This document shows positions 33,207-41,567 of a DNA stretch of 50,015 nt, piece after piece. Every line of letters begins with the position of its first letter. The stretch's first letter is position 1. Source of the stretch: Verrucomicrobiota bacterium (GTDB taxonomy: Bacteria > Verrucomicrobiota > Verrucomicrobiia > Opitutales > Opitutaceae); contig JAFAAS010000131.1 in the NCBI GenBank assembly GCA_023426435.1, forward strand, positions 1 to 50,015, in the 5' to 3' direction. Made by a program: the position numbers and the translations under genes. The notes below the pieces were generated by a model. It had not been told where the DNA came from and did no database searches. It saw nothing but the letters and a program-made list of their open reading frames with translations.

Positions 33207-34324
33207 TGCGGTTGCTGCGAGCGACGGGTGTCGCGGAGGAGCGCGACGGCGTGTTTTTTCTGTGTGACCCGCGTTGGGGAGCGGCGGAGCGGGAGCAGGT
33301 GCGGTGGTTGCAGGAGCAGCGGGCGGAGGATGGAACGGAGGAAGGATGGGTGTGCGTGCCGACGGGCGGAACGAGTGGCGCGATCAAATTTGCGCGGCAT
33401 GACGAGCGGACGCTGACGGCGGCCGCGCGCGGATTTGTGGAGCATTTTGGTATTCGGAAAGTGAATGCGGTGGATGTGTTGCCGCCGTTTCACGTGAGCG
33501 GATTGATGGTGCGGGTGCGGTGCGCGGTATCGGGCGGGACGCACGTGGCGTGGGAGTGGAAGCGGTTGGAAGGCGGGGAGCGTCCGGTGGTGAAGGAGGA
33601 CGAAGCGTGGGCGATTTCGCTCGTGCCGACGCAATTGCAGCGGTTGCTGGCGGTGAAGGAGTCGGCGGAGTGGCTGCGGCGATTTCGCGTGGTGTTGATT
33701 GGCGGGGCGCCGGCGTGGAAAGAATTGTTGGATACGGCGGCGAAGGCGCGGGTGCGTGTGGCGTTGAGTTATGGAATGACGGAGACGGCAGCGATGGTGG
33801 CGGCGCAGCGGCCGGAGGAATTTCTGGCGGGAGATCGCAGCAGTGGAACGGCGATGCCGCAGGCGAAGATTGCGTGCGGAGGGGATGGAACGATCGTGAT
33901 CGAAGCGGCGTCGTTGTTTCGTGGATACTGGCCGGAATGGCGGGTGGAGCGAAAATTCGAGACGAGCGACTGGGGGGAGTTCGATGCGAACGGACGGCTG
34001 CACGTGCACGGGCGGCGCGACGCGGTGATCATCACGGGCGGGGAGAAGGTGAACCCGGCGGAGGTGGAGGCGGCGTTGCGCGGGAGCGGGCAGTTTGAGG
34101 ATGTCGTAGTCGTTGGCGTGCCGGATGCGGAATGGGGCGCGGCGGTGGTGGCGTGTTATCCGAAGGGTGGGCGCGCGCAGGATTGGGTGGCGGTGGACGC
34201 GGCGCTGGCGGGGTTGGCGGGATTCAAGAGGCCGAAGCGGTTTGTGGCGGTGGAGGTTTGGCCGCGGAATGCGCAAGGGAAGGTGAAGCGGTCGGAGCTT
34301 GTGCGGGTGGCTGCTGGAAAATAG
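33206..34324 (+). CDS. menE: o-Succinylbenzoate-CoA ligase (MenE)
   Basis: Adenylate-forming enzyme that activates o-succinylbenzoate with ATP and CoA. The 372 residues contain the AMP-binding loop TGGTSGAIKF near 54, the YGMTETAAM motif, GEFDANGRLHVHGRRDAVIITGGEKVNPAEVE and the catalytic Lys in GKVKRSEL at the end. It is about 80-100 residues shorter than typical MenE; the missing part is in the N-terminal domain before the P-loop, as often seen in this phylum-like group. Start ATG 33206 overlaps the menC stop; GTG 33188 is possible. Confidence 0.88.
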   Translation: MRLLRATGVAEERDGVFFLCDPRWGAAEREQVRWLQEQRAEDGTEEGWVCVPTGGTSGAIKFARHDERTLTAAARGFVEHFGIRKVNAVDVLPPFHVSGLMVRVRCAVSGGTHVAWEWKRLEGGERPVVKEDEAWAISLVPTQLQRLLAVKESAEWLRRFRVVLIGGAPAWKELLDTAAKARVRVALSYGMTETAAMVAAQRPEEFLAGDRSSGTAMPQAKIACGGDGTIVIEAASLFRGYWPEWRVERKFETSDWGEFDANGRLHVHGRRDAVIITGGEKVNPAEVEAALRGSGQFEDVVVVGVPDAEWGAAVVACYPKGGRAQDWVAVDAALAGLAGFKRPKRFVAVEVWPRNAQGKVKRSELVRVAAGK

Positions 34325-34336
34325 ATTTCCGACCAC

Positions 34337-34837
34337 ATGGAGCTGACGAACCTCGAACAGATTTTTGGAGCTCTCCAGTCAGCGGAGGTCCGTTACATCG
34401 TTGTGGGCGGGTTGGCAGTCATCGCACATGGATATCTGCGAGCGACGAAAGACATCGATTTGGTGATCGCGCTCGAACCCGAGAACATCCGGCGCGCGAT
34501 GGACGCTCTTTCAGGGTTGGGTTTTCGACCAAAAGTGCCGGTAAGAGCGGCGGACTTCGGAGATGCGGAAATGCGGCGTCGCTGGATTGAGGAAAAGGGA
34601 ATGATGGTGTTTCAGCTGGTCAGCGATCGCTTTCCCTTCGAGCCGATCGATGTGTTTGTGCGGGAACCCTTCGATTTTGCGCGTGAGTATCCGCGCTGCA
34701 TGTGGAAGCAGCTGAATCCGGAGCTGAAGGTGCCCTTCATCAGCGTCGAACAATTGATTGAACTCAAGTTAGGTGCAGGGCGCCCGCAAGACATCGCGGA
34801 TGTCGCCGAGTTGAAACAGGAGAATCGTCGTGGCTGA
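34337..34837 (+). CDS. Nucleotidyltransferase-fold protein (AbiEii/DUF6036-like)
   Basis: Protein of 166 residues with the minimal nucleotidyltransferase motif: VVGGLAVIAHGYLRATKDIDLVI (GG, then DxD at DID) near residues 22-45, followed by a helical region and a closing KVPFISVEQLIELKLGAGRPQDIADVAEL (a conserved Lys-containing helix in the family). Such proteins act as toxins in AbiE-like systems or as antitoxins in MNT/HEPN pairs. The gene follows menE by 12 bases and overlaps the next small gene by 8 bases, so a two-gene toxin-antitoxin-like unit is likely. Target unknown. Confidence 0.8.
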   Translation: MELTNLEQIFGALQSAEVRYIVVGGLAVIAHGYLRATKDIDLVIALEPENIRRAMDALSGLGFRPKVPVRAADFGDAEMRRRWIEEKGMMVFQLVSDRFPFEPIDVFVREPFDFAREYPRCMWKQLNPELKVPFISVEQLIELKLGAGRPQDIADVAELKQENRRG

Positions 34838-35090
34838 TCAGGAGAGACAGAACGCTGATGGTTGGAAGTGCGACGGCTGGAACGATGCGGTGGAGAACCG
34901 TCGCGCGTTGACTCGGACGATGACGTTTCGGGAGCGGATGGTGTGGCTCGAACGAGTAACGAAGTTCGCGCGGAAACTCGAACGAAGTCCGATTGTCGCT
35001 GCGCCGGAAGAAAACCGGGTCCGAGCGGCGGAGGGGAAGGGGACGTATGGATCAGGGGGCGGCGAGCCAGGCGGCGAGGGGAGGCGGTAG
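34830..35090 (+). CDS. Small partner of the nucleotidyltransferase-fold protein
   Basis: A predicted 86-residue protein; GTG start with AGGAG seven bases upstream, overlapping the previous gene by eight bases. The core MTFRERMVWLERVTKFARKL resembles a short charged motif (hydrophobic pairs with ERxxWLE) I associate with small proteins next to such nucleotidyltransferases; this memory is not verified. The tail past about residue 60 is Gly/Glu-rich, lies over the end of the convergent thioesterase gene (39 bp overlap), and may be poorly constrained. Function inferred from position only. Confidence 0.6.
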   Translation: MADQERQNADGWKCDGWNDAVENRRALTRTMTFRERMVWLERVTKFARKLERSPIVAAPEENRVRAAEGKGTYGSGGGEPGGEGRR

Positions 35091-35462
35091 GGGGACGCGT
35101 TCGCGTTTCGCGGGGGAGGTGGCGACGTGTTCGGTGCGGACGCGGGCGGCGAGTTTTTCGGCGGCGCCCTGCTGTTTGAAGATCTCGTAGCGGATGGCGA
35201 AGGAGTTTTCGGAGAGCGGCGTAGGGGTAACGGTGATACGGAGTTTGTCGCCGGGCCGGAGCGGGCGGAGGTAGTCGGCTTCGCTTTTCGAGATGGGGAT
35301 GACGACGCCGGTGCTGGTAAAGAAGGATTGGAGTTCGATGCCGGCGGCGGCGAGGGACTCTTCGTAGGCCTCGTGGCAGATCGCGAGGTAGTTGGCGAAG
35401 AAGACGACGCCGGCGGCGTCGGTGTCGGCGAAGCGGACGGTGCGGGTGTGGCTGAAAGGCAT
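35052..35462 (-). CDS. Hotdog-fold acyl-CoA thioesterase, probable DHNA-CoA thioesterase (MenI type)
   Basis: Small 4HBT-family thioesterase of 136 residues. The signature is RTVRFADTDAAGVVFFANYLAICHEAYEESLAAAGI, with the catalytic Asp in TDAAG; PISKSEADYLRPLRPGDKL is also typical. This subgroup includes the cyanobacterial DHNA-CoA thioesterase that follows MenB in quinone synthesis. Its position 3' of menC-menE supports that role; a general acyl-CoA thioesterase (YbgC-like) remains possible. Opposite strand to menE, divergent from polX. Confidence 0.82.
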   Translation of the reverse strand: MPFSHTRTVRFADTDAAGVVFFANYLAICHEAYEESLAAAGIELQSFFTSTGVVIPISKSEADYLRPLRPGDKLRITVTPTPLSENSFAIRYEIFKQQGAAEKLAARVRTEHVATSPAKRERVPLPPPLAAWLAAP

Positions 35463-35466
35463 GGGG

Positions 35467-35501
35467 AGATTTTCGAGTTTCGATTTTGGAATTTCGATTT
35501 A
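35467..35501. repeat. Tandem heptad array in the menI-polX promoter region
   Basis: Five consecutive 7-mers: AGATTTT, CGAGTTT, CGATTTT, GGAATTT, CGATTTA. They fill most of the 50 bp gap between the two divergent starts, so they overlap where both promoters or ribosome-binding sites should be. Confidence 0.7.
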
Positions 35502-35512
35502 GATCACGGGGT

Positions 35513-37336
35513 GTGACGAAACACGAGATTGCGGATGTGTTGAACGAGATCGCGCTGCTGCTCGAGCTGAAGGCGGAGAATCCCTTCAAGGTGCGGGCGT
35601 ATCAGGCGGGCGCGCGGGTGGTGGAATCGTTTGAGGAGGCGGAGCTGCAGCGGCTGGTGAAGGACGGCGAGTTGAAGACGGTGAAAGGAATCGGCGATGC
35701 ATTGGGGCAGAAGATCGCGGAGCTGCACACGACGGGGAAGCTGGAGTTTTACGAGAAGCTGAAAGCGTCGGTGTCGCCGGGGATGGTCGAGTTGTTGCAG
35801 GTGCCGGGATTGGGGCCGAAGAAGATCAAAGTGTTGTGCGAAAAACTTGGTGTGGTGGACATCGCGACGCTGACGAAGGCGTGCGAGGAGGGCCGCGTGG
35901 CGGAGCTGGCGGGATTTGGGGCGAAGACGCAGGAGAAGATTTTGGCGGGCATCAAGAATCGCGAGGCGTATGGCCGGCGGCATTTGTGGTGGGAGGTGTT
36001 TCCGGTGTCGGAGACGATCGTGAAAGGATTGCGCGCGTTGCCGCAGGTGAAGCGGGCGGAGTCGGCGGGGAGTTTGCGACGCGGGGCGGAGACGGTGGGG
36101 GATTTGGATTTTATCGTGGCGGCGACGGACGTGGAGCCGGTGGTGGATTGGTTTGTGGGTTTGGCGGGCGTGAAGGAGGTGACGGCGCGCGGCGAGACGA
36201 AGGCGAGTGTGAGGTTTGTGACGGGGCTGCAGGCGGATTTGCGGATCGTGCCGGAGGAGCAGTTTGTTTTTGCGCTGCACCACTTCACGGGCTCGAAGGA
36301 TCACAATGTGCAGATGCGTCAGCGGGCGCTGGCGCGCGGGTTGAGTTTGAGCGAGTGGGGGTTGTCGGCGGTCGCTGACGGGAGTTCCGAGTTAGGGGTT
36401 TCGGGTTCCGGGTTGGAGGGGCCGGAAGGGGAGAAGAAGCGGAAAGGGCCGAAGCGGGCGGGGGGGAATGAGTCGGTGGTGGTGGCGGATGAGGCGGAGT
36501 TGTTCAACGCGCTGGGGTTGGCGTTTGTGCCGCCGGAGTTGCGCGAAGGTGTTGGGGAGATTGAAGCGGCGGAGAAGGGGGAGCTGCCGCGTTTGGTCGA
36601 GATGATCGATTTGCGCGGGACGTTTCATTGTCACACCACGGCGTCGGATGGACGGAATACGTTGAAGGAAATGGTGGCGGCGGCGGAGGCGCTGGGGTGG
36701 GAGTATTTCGGGATCGCGGATCACTCGAAATCGAGTGTGCAGGCGAAAGGGCTGACGGAAGAACGCTTGCTGGCGCAGATCGCGGAAATCGAGACGTTGA
36801 ACGCGAGCGGGAAGTTCAAGACGCACGTGTTCAGTGGGACGGAGTGCGATATTTTGCCGGACGGGCGGCTGGACTATGATGACGCTTTGCTGGCGAAGTT
36901 GGATTACGTGGTGGCGTCGGTGCACAGCACGTTTTCGCAGGATGAGGCGACGATGACGGCGCGGATCGTTCGCGCGATCGAGCATCCCCGGACGACGATG
37001 CTCGGGCATTTGACGGGGCGGATTTTGTTGCGGCGGGAGCCTTATAAAGTGGATGCGAGAAAGGTGATCGATGCGGCGATCGCGAATGGCGTGATCATCG
37101 AGATTAATGCGAGCCCGTGGAGGCTCGACATGGAGTGGAAGCATTGGCGGAAGGCGGCGGAGCGGGGATTGCTGACGTCGATCAATCCGGATGCGCACGA
37201 GACGGGGGAGCTGGCGTATGTGCGCGCGGGGGTGAATGTGGCGCGGAAGGGCTGGCTGACGCGGGAGCAGGTTTTCAACACGCGAAACCTCGCCGACGTA
37301 AGAGCGTATCTAAAAAACAAGCACGGACGGACGTAG
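35513..37336 (+). CDS. polX: DNA polymerase X with PHP exonuclease domain
   Basis: Repair polymerase joined to a metal-dependent 3'-5' exonuclease, 607 residues. N-terminal helix-hairpin-helix regions (NPFKVRAYQAGARVVESFEEAELQ; VPGLGPKKIKVLCEKLG) precede the Pol beta core with GSLRRGAETVGDLDFIVA (two catalytic Asp) and the third Asp in GLQADLRIV. The PHP domain has FHCHTTASDG, IADHSKSS, VFSGTECDI, VASVHST, LGHLTGRI and NPDAHETGEL, so all metal ligands are present. It is about 35 residues longer than usual because of a low-complexity insertion (about 290-325) coded by heptad repeats. GTG start 35513 chosen by homology. Confidence 0.92.
   Translation: MTKHEIADVLNEIALLLELKAENPFKVRAYQAGARVVESFEEAELQRLVKDGELKTVKGIGDALGQKIAELHTTGKLEFYEKLKASVSPGMVELLQVPGLGPKKIKVLCEKLGVVDIATLTKACEEGRVAELAGFGAKTQEKILAGIKNREAYGRRHLWWEVFPVSETIVKGLRALPQVKRAESAGSLRRGAETVGDLDFIVAATDVEPVVDWFVGLAGVKEVTARGETKASVRFVTGLQADLRIVPEEQFVFALHHFTGSKDHNVQMRQRALARGLSLSEWGLSAVADGSSELGVSGSGLEGPEGEKKRKGPKRAGGNESVVVADEAELFNALGLAFVPPELREGVGEIEAAEKGELPRLVEMIDLRGTFHCHTTASDGRNTLKEMVAAAEALGWEYFGIADHSKSSVQAKGLTEERLLAQIAEIETLNASGKFKTHVFSGTECDILPDGRLDYDDALLAKLDYVVASVHSTFSQDEATMTARIVRAIEHPRTTMLGHLTGRILLRREPYKVDARKVIDAAIANGVIIEINASPWRLDMEWKHWRKAAERGLLTSINPDAHETGELAYVRAGVNVARKGWLTREQVFNTRNLADVRAYLKNKHGRT
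36382..36416. repeat. Five tandem heptads inside polX
   Basis: GAGTTCC, GAGTTAG, GGGTTTC, GGGTTCC and GGGTTGG follow one another without a gap. They code for a Ser/Gly/Glu-rich stretch between the polymerase and exonuclease parts and keep the frame open. Confidence 0.75.
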
Positions 37337-37448
37337 TGAGATAGGCCGGAGCGGCAGTTTGGGGGCGGACGTTAAAGGAACTGTAAAATCCGTCCGTTAA
37401 AATGATCAGGGGTCGATTCCTGGCATTCAGGCTGCAATAGCTTGCGTC

Positions 37449-37697
37449 ATGGTTGCGGCGACATCCCAGCATCGGCCTACGCGCATCGTCCATGAGGCGA
37501 GCGGTATTCACGTGCTGAGGGGCGACTCGATTGTGGGTCGGATTGCGCGCGACGAGGTCGTGGGGGCTTATCGATATTTTCCCGGAGCGGACAACGACGT
37601 GGCCTTCGTTTTCGAGCACAACAGCCTGTCGATGTTGTTGCGGCTGATCGAAACGCGGTCGTGGGAGGCGGAGTTGCGGCGGATCGGGGGCGTTTGA
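37449..37697 (+). CDS. Small protein of unknown function
   Basis: Predicted 82-residue soluble protein with no recognised motif: a beta-like start (RIVHEASGIHVLRGDSIVGRIARDEVVGAYRYF) then FEHNSLSMLLRLIETRSWEAELRRIGG. Codon use and hydrophobic pattern look like a real gene, and no better frame exists here. Monocistronic, between polX and a convergent gene. Confidence 0.55.
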   Translation: MVAATSQHRPTRIVHEASGIHVLRGDSIVGRIARDEVVGAYRYFPGADNDVAFVFEHNSLSMLLRLIETRSWEAELRRIGGV

Positions 37698-37742
37698 GGA
37701 ATTCGATCTGCCGGTTGGGGCGCGGCGGGAGTTGAGCGGCGT

Positions 37743-38201
37743 TTAGCGGGCGTGCGCGCAGTGGCGGCAGTCGCGGGATTCGGCGCGGTGCACGCAGATG
37801 CCGCAGAAGGCTTCGATTTCTTCGCGGCCGAGCAGACGGGTGGCGCGAACGATCTCGGCGAGATCCTGTTCGCTTCGGAAGTGGGGCGGTTGGTCGGCTT
37901 GGAGGAGGACGAGTTCTTCGAGGAGAGCTTGTTCCGCGGCTTTGAAATGGGCGAGGTAGGGATTGCGGTTGCAGTCGCAAACGGGGAGCGCGATTCGGCG
38001 GGCTTCGCGCAGCGTGAGGGGAGGGACGCGGGATTGCTCGAGCTCGCAAAAGATTTCGTCGAGCGCGCCGGGAATGAGGCGCGACATCGCGTCGGGCAGG
38101 GCGAGCGGGGTGTTGACGGGCTCGACGCGCAGCAACGTTTCCCATCGTTGTTGGATGGTGGCGCGTCGCTGACGCAAGGCGTCGAGGATTTCAGGGCACA
38201 T
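37743..38201 (-). CDS. Cys-rich protein with RsbRD-like helical part, unknown function
   Basis: Protein of 152 residues. The first 60 (LRQRRATIQQRWETLLRVEP with MSRLIPGALDEIFCELEQS) resemble the helical N-terminal sensor domain of RsbRD-type proteins in pattern only. The C-terminal part has CDCNRNPYLAHF and a CX2CX8CX2C pattern (CGIC to CRHC) with an extra His, suggesting a zinc or other metal site. No known family fits with certainty. Divergent from the sugar transferase. Confidence 0.65.
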   Translation of the reverse strand: MCPEILDALRQRRATIQQRWETLLRVEPVNTPLALPDAMSRLIPGALDEIFCELEQSRVPPLTLREARRIALPVCDCNRNPYLAHFKAAEQALLEELVLLQADQPPHFRSEQDLAEIVRATRLLGREEIEAFCGICVHRAESRDCRHCAHAR

Positions 38202-38339
38202 ACGTGGCAGTATAGTGCGGGCAGGGCGGGGCGACTGCTCTTCTGTTGCGGAAAACGCCTCATCTTTTGCCGTTGATCGGCGATTTGGGGCCGAGCGGCG
38301 GCTTGCGTGAGACGTGTGGCGACGGCAAAACGACGGCGC

Positions 38340-39758
38340 ATGATCACGACCCGGGCGCGCGGCCTGGCCAATCTTCACGCGGGTGCGACGACGCTGTTTG
38401 TAGGCGTCTTTTTTTGGTTCTACGCGCACCTGATTTATCACGTCCCCTTTGTGCGGCTGAGCCGGGACGTGAACCTCATCCCGTATTTTTTGTGCATGGT
38501 GGGTGGGATGGTGTTGTCGTCGCGGGAAATCGTGCGACTGGCGGCGCGGTTTCACGTGTTGAACTGGGTGGATGCGGCGCGGTTGGCGGGGCGGCAGACG
38601 GCGTTGATGGCGCTGCTGACCTTTACGATGATGTTTGCGACGCAGGATCGCAGCATCAGCCGATTGTTTCTTGGGACGTTTCTGGTGTGGGGCTGGCTTG
38701 GGCTGACGCTGCTGCATGCGCGGTTGCCCCGGATGCTCGCGCGGATGGTGTTTCAGAAAGGGCATCGGTTGCCGACGGTGTTCATCGGGCGGGCGGAGTC
38801 GTTTTCGACCTTGAACGACTGGATCGGGCACAAGGAGATGCTGGGGATTTTTCCGGTCGGCGTGTTGTCGGACGATGCGCAGGCGGCCAATGCGATGCCG
38901 GCGGGAGTGCCGTGGCTGGGCGCGGCGGGGGAGCTGGATAGCGTGTTGGCGGCGGGGCAGGTGGCGCAAGTGGTGTTGTTGGAGTTTCCGACGAGCGACG
39001 CCGAGGCGCGGAGGATCATCCAAGGGTGTCAGGACGCCGGATGCCGGCTGTTGATTCACAACAATCTCGAAGAACGCTACACGCATCCGCTGGTGCCGAT
39101 CACGGAGGAAGGCCGGCATTTTTATACGCTGCGGGAGGAGCCGCTGGAGGATCCGTTGAACCGGCTGGCGAAGCGGGCGTTCGACGTGGCGCTGGCGCTG
39201 CCCGTGGTGGTTTTCGTGCTGCCGCCGCTTTGCCTGTGGGTGTGGATAATGCAGCGGATGCAGGCGCCGGGGCTGCTGTTTCACATTCGCGAACGACGCG
39301 GGATGCGGGGAAACGCGTTTGCGATGATCAAATTCCGCTCGATGTATTCAGGAAACGGTGACGAAGCGGCGGAGGCGCAGCAGGCGCGGCCGGAGGACGA
39401 GCGGATTTTTCCCTTTGGGCGATTTTTGCGGAAGCGCAGCCTGGATGAGTTTCCGCAGTTTTGGAACGTGCTGCGCGGCGAGATGAGCGTGGTCGGGCCG
39501 CGGCCGTATATGCCGATGCTGGACGAGGAGTTTCGGCAGCAGACGAAAGCGTATCGAACGCGGCATTTGGTGAAGCCGGGGATCACGGGACTGGCGCAAA
39601 GCCTGGGGTTGCGCGGCGAGATTCTGGAAAGCGAGATGCTGCGCTGCCGGCATCATTGGGATGTGCACTACATCACGCACTGGTCGTTCTGGCTGGATCT
39701 GCAGATCACGGCGAAGACGCTGGGGCAGGTGTTTTTCCCGCCGAAGACGGCGTATTGA
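38340..39758 (+). CDS. Polyprenyl-phosphate sugar-1-phosphate transferase (WcaJ/WbaP family)
   Basis: Membrane enzyme that starts polysaccharide repeat units on a polyprenyl phosphate carrier. The 472-residue product has four N-terminal membrane helices (to about residue 120), a CoA-binding-like middle domain and the C-terminal bacterial sugar transferase domain with a single membrane helix (FDVALALPVVVFVLPPLCLWV), MIKFRSMYS, RFLRKRSLDEFPQFWNVLRGEMSVVGPRPYMP and KPGITGLAQ. ATG 38340 was preferred over GTG 38307. Together with the O-antigen ligase at the window end it points to exopolysaccharide synthesis. Confidence 0.92.
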   Translation: MITTRARGLANLHAGATTLFVGVFFWFYAHLIYHVPFVRLSRDVNLIPYFLCMVGGMVLSSREIVRLAARFHVLNWVDAARLAGRQTALMALLTFTMMFATQDRSISRLFLGTFLVWGWLGLTLLHARLPRMLARMVFQKGHRLPTVFIGRAESFSTLNDWIGHKEMLGIFPVGVLSDDAQAANAMPAGVPWLGAAGELDSVLAAGQVAQVVLLEFPTSDAEARRIIQGCQDAGCRLLIHNNLEERYTHPLVPITEEGRHFYTLREEPLEDPLNRLAKRAFDVALALPVVVFVLPPLCLWVWIMQRMQAPGLLFHIRERRGMRGNAFAMIKFRSMYSGNGDEAAEAQQARPEDERIFPFGRFLRKRSLDEFPQFWNVLRGEMSVVGPRPYMPMLDEEFRQQTKAYRTRHLVKPGITGLAQSLGLRGEILESEMLRCRHHWDVHYITHWSFWLDLQITAKTLGQVFFPPKTAY

Positions 39759-39768
39759 AGGAAACGCC

Positions 39769-39800
39769 GAAAAGCGGACATGCTGAAAAGCTGAAAGAGA
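39769..39800. repeat. Short array with period 8 between sugar transferase and maf
   Basis: GAAAAGCG, GACATGCT, GAAAAGCT, GAAAGAGA follow without gap. The pattern is weaker than the heptad arrays and may be chance. Confidence 0.4.
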
Positions 39801-39846
39801 GGGAAAGCGTTGCAGGATGGCGGGGAGCGGGGCTTGCTCGCGGGCC

Positions 39847-40455
39847 ATGTCGAAAGGTTCGGAATTGATTCTGGCGTCGGCTTCGCCGCGGCGAAAGGAG
39901 TTGCTCGGGCAGCTGGGCTTGCCGTTTTCGGTGGTGGTCGCCGATGTGACGGAGCACGAAGAAGAGACCACGGATCCGCGGACGATGGTGACGCATAATG
40001 CGGCGTTGAAGGCGGACTGGGTGGCGGCGCGGAGTCCGGACGCGTGGGTATTGGGTGCGGATACGACGGTGTTTCTCGATCATCTGGTGTTGAACAAGCC
40101 CCGCGATTTGGAGGAAGCGCGCGCGATGTTGAAGCGGCTGGCAGGGCGGACGCACACGGTGTTCACGGGCGTGGCGTTGCGGAACGTCGGGCGGGCGGTG
40201 CGTATTGATGAAGGTGTTACAAGCGAAGTGACCTTCAAGCGGTTCGACGATGCGACGATCGACGCTTACTTTCGGATCGTGAATCCGTTGGACAAGGCGG
40301 GCGCCTACGGGATTCAGGAAGGGCGCGAGTTGATCATCGAAAGATGGAAAGGCTCGTTCACGAACATCATGGGGCTGCCGATGGAGCTCACGAAACAAAT
40401 TTTGACGCGGGTGGGTCTTCTGGCTGAGTTGTCGACTCCAGCCGGACCTTCATGA
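39847..40455 (+). CDS. maf: Maf-type nucleoside triphosphate pyrophosphatase
   Basis: House-cleaning enzyme that hydrolyses non-canonical nucleotides to monophosphate and pyrophosphate. The 202 residues open with LILASASPRRKELLGQLGLPF, then ETTDPRTMV, GADTTVFLDHLVLNKPRDLEEARAMLKRLAGRTHTVFTGVAL and KAGAYGIQEGRELI with the metal-binding Asp/Glu cues of the family. ATG 39847 is preferred. Its stop overlaps the next start (ATGA), so it is coupled to the TonB-like gene. Confidence 0.9.
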   Translation: MSKGSELILASASPRRKELLGQLGLPFSVVVADVTEHEEETTDPRTMVTHNAALKADWVAARSPDAWVLGADTTVFLDHLVLNKPRDLEEARAMLKRLAGRTHTVFTGVALRNVGRAVRIDEGVTSEVTFKRFDDATIDAYFRIVNPLDKAGAYGIQEGRELIIERWKGSFTNIMGLPMELTKQILTRVGLLAELSTPAGPS

Positions 40456-41567
40456 ACGACCTGCTTGTATCGCCTTCGCCTGCGACCTCGCTGCGGCGGT
40501 TTGCTGCGCGGATGCGGAACGATCCGGACACGCGGTCGACGTTGATCGGCGTGCTCGGGGTGTTGTTGGTGCACCTGTTGTTGTTCCTGGTGGGGCCGCA
40601 TGCGTTGAAGGTGGAGAGCGGCCCGAGCGTGCTGCGGGAGCATTCGTCGTCGCGCGAGTTCAACATCGAAATCGCGCCGGACGAGTATGTGCAGCAGAAG
40701 GAGGAAGAGCCGCCGCCGACGAATTTCGTGGAGGCGAATCCGAATGCGCCGGACAACGTGCCGGATCGGACGAATAATTTTGCGGCGCAGAATCAGCAAG
40801 TGGCGCAGGAGACGCCGACGCCGGATGGCAAGAGCGATCGCCCGGCGACGGAAGGGCGGACGGATGTGCAATCGACGCAGATCGTGGATGGATCGTTGAC
40901 GCAGCAGCTCGAGCAATTGCCGACGCCGCCATCGATTCAAGGGCAGGACGAACAGCAGCAGGCGGAGGCGGCGCCGCGACAGGAGCAGATTCCTTTGCCG
41001 GGATTCGAGAAAACCGAAGGCGACAACCAACACGCTTACGGGAGCAATATCGCGAAGTTTGCGGAACGATCCGAAGCGGTGCCGGAACATGTGGAAGGGG
41101 CGAAGGAAGGGCCGACGCACGGCACCTCGGCGCAGCCGCGGATCGATCCGAAGAATCCTCGTCCGCGTCCGCAGATTGTGCGCCAGCAGCAAGTCCGGCC
41201 GGCGGTGTTTCAGGAGAACAAATTCGGGACGTCGAACATCGGTCTCGCGGCGTGGAATGCGAAGTGGAGCAATTACGGGCAATACCTGCAGAAGCTGATC
41301 GACACGGTGCAAATCCAGTGGGAGCGCATCCTGTATGAAAGCCGGTTGTATCCGGTGAATGGAACCAGCGTGAAAGTGGTGTTCGTGTTGAATTCGAAAG
41401 GCGAAATCGCGCGGATCGTGAACGTCGAAGGCACGGCGGGGCAGCAAGCCGAGAAGGCCTGCGCGAGCGCGATCACGTCGCGGGCGCCGTATGGTCCATG
41501 GACGGACGACATGATGGCGGTGCTCGGCGAAGAGCAGGAGCTGACGTTCAACTTTTACTATCAGTGA
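40452..41567 (+). CDS. TonB-like periplasmic energy-transducing protein
   Basis: Protein of 371 residues with a single membrane helix (STLIGVLGVLLVHLLLFLVG, about 29-48), a long low-complexity periplasmic region rich in Pro, Glu and Gln (about 70-250), and a TonB_C-like end (IQWERILYESRLYPVNGTSVKVVFVLNSKGEIARIVNVEG). It lacks the Lys/Ala rod of the gene at 15878, so two different transducers exist in the window. No exbB/exbD is adjacent; it may share the complex at 14683 or be linked to another one. Coupled to maf and to the pseudouridine synthase by overlaps. Confidence 0.85.
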   Translation: MNDLLVSPSPATSLRRFAARMRNDPDTRSTLIGVLGVLLVHLLLFLVGPHALKVESGPSVLREHSSSREFNIEIAPDEYVQQKEEEPPPTNFVEANPNAPDNVPDRTNNFAAQNQQVAQETPTPDGKSDRPATEGRTDVQSTQIVDGSLTQQLEQLPTPPSIQGQDEQQQAEAAPRQEQIPLPGFEKTEGDNQHAYGSNIAKFAERSEAVPEHVEGAKEGPTHGTSAQPRIDPKNPRPRPQIVRQQQVRPAVFQENKFGTSNIGLAAWNAKWSNYGQYLQKLIDTVQIQWERILYESRLYPVNGTSVKVVFVLNSKGEIARIVNVEGTAGQQAEKACASAITSRAPYGPWTDDMMAVLGEEQELTFNFYYQ

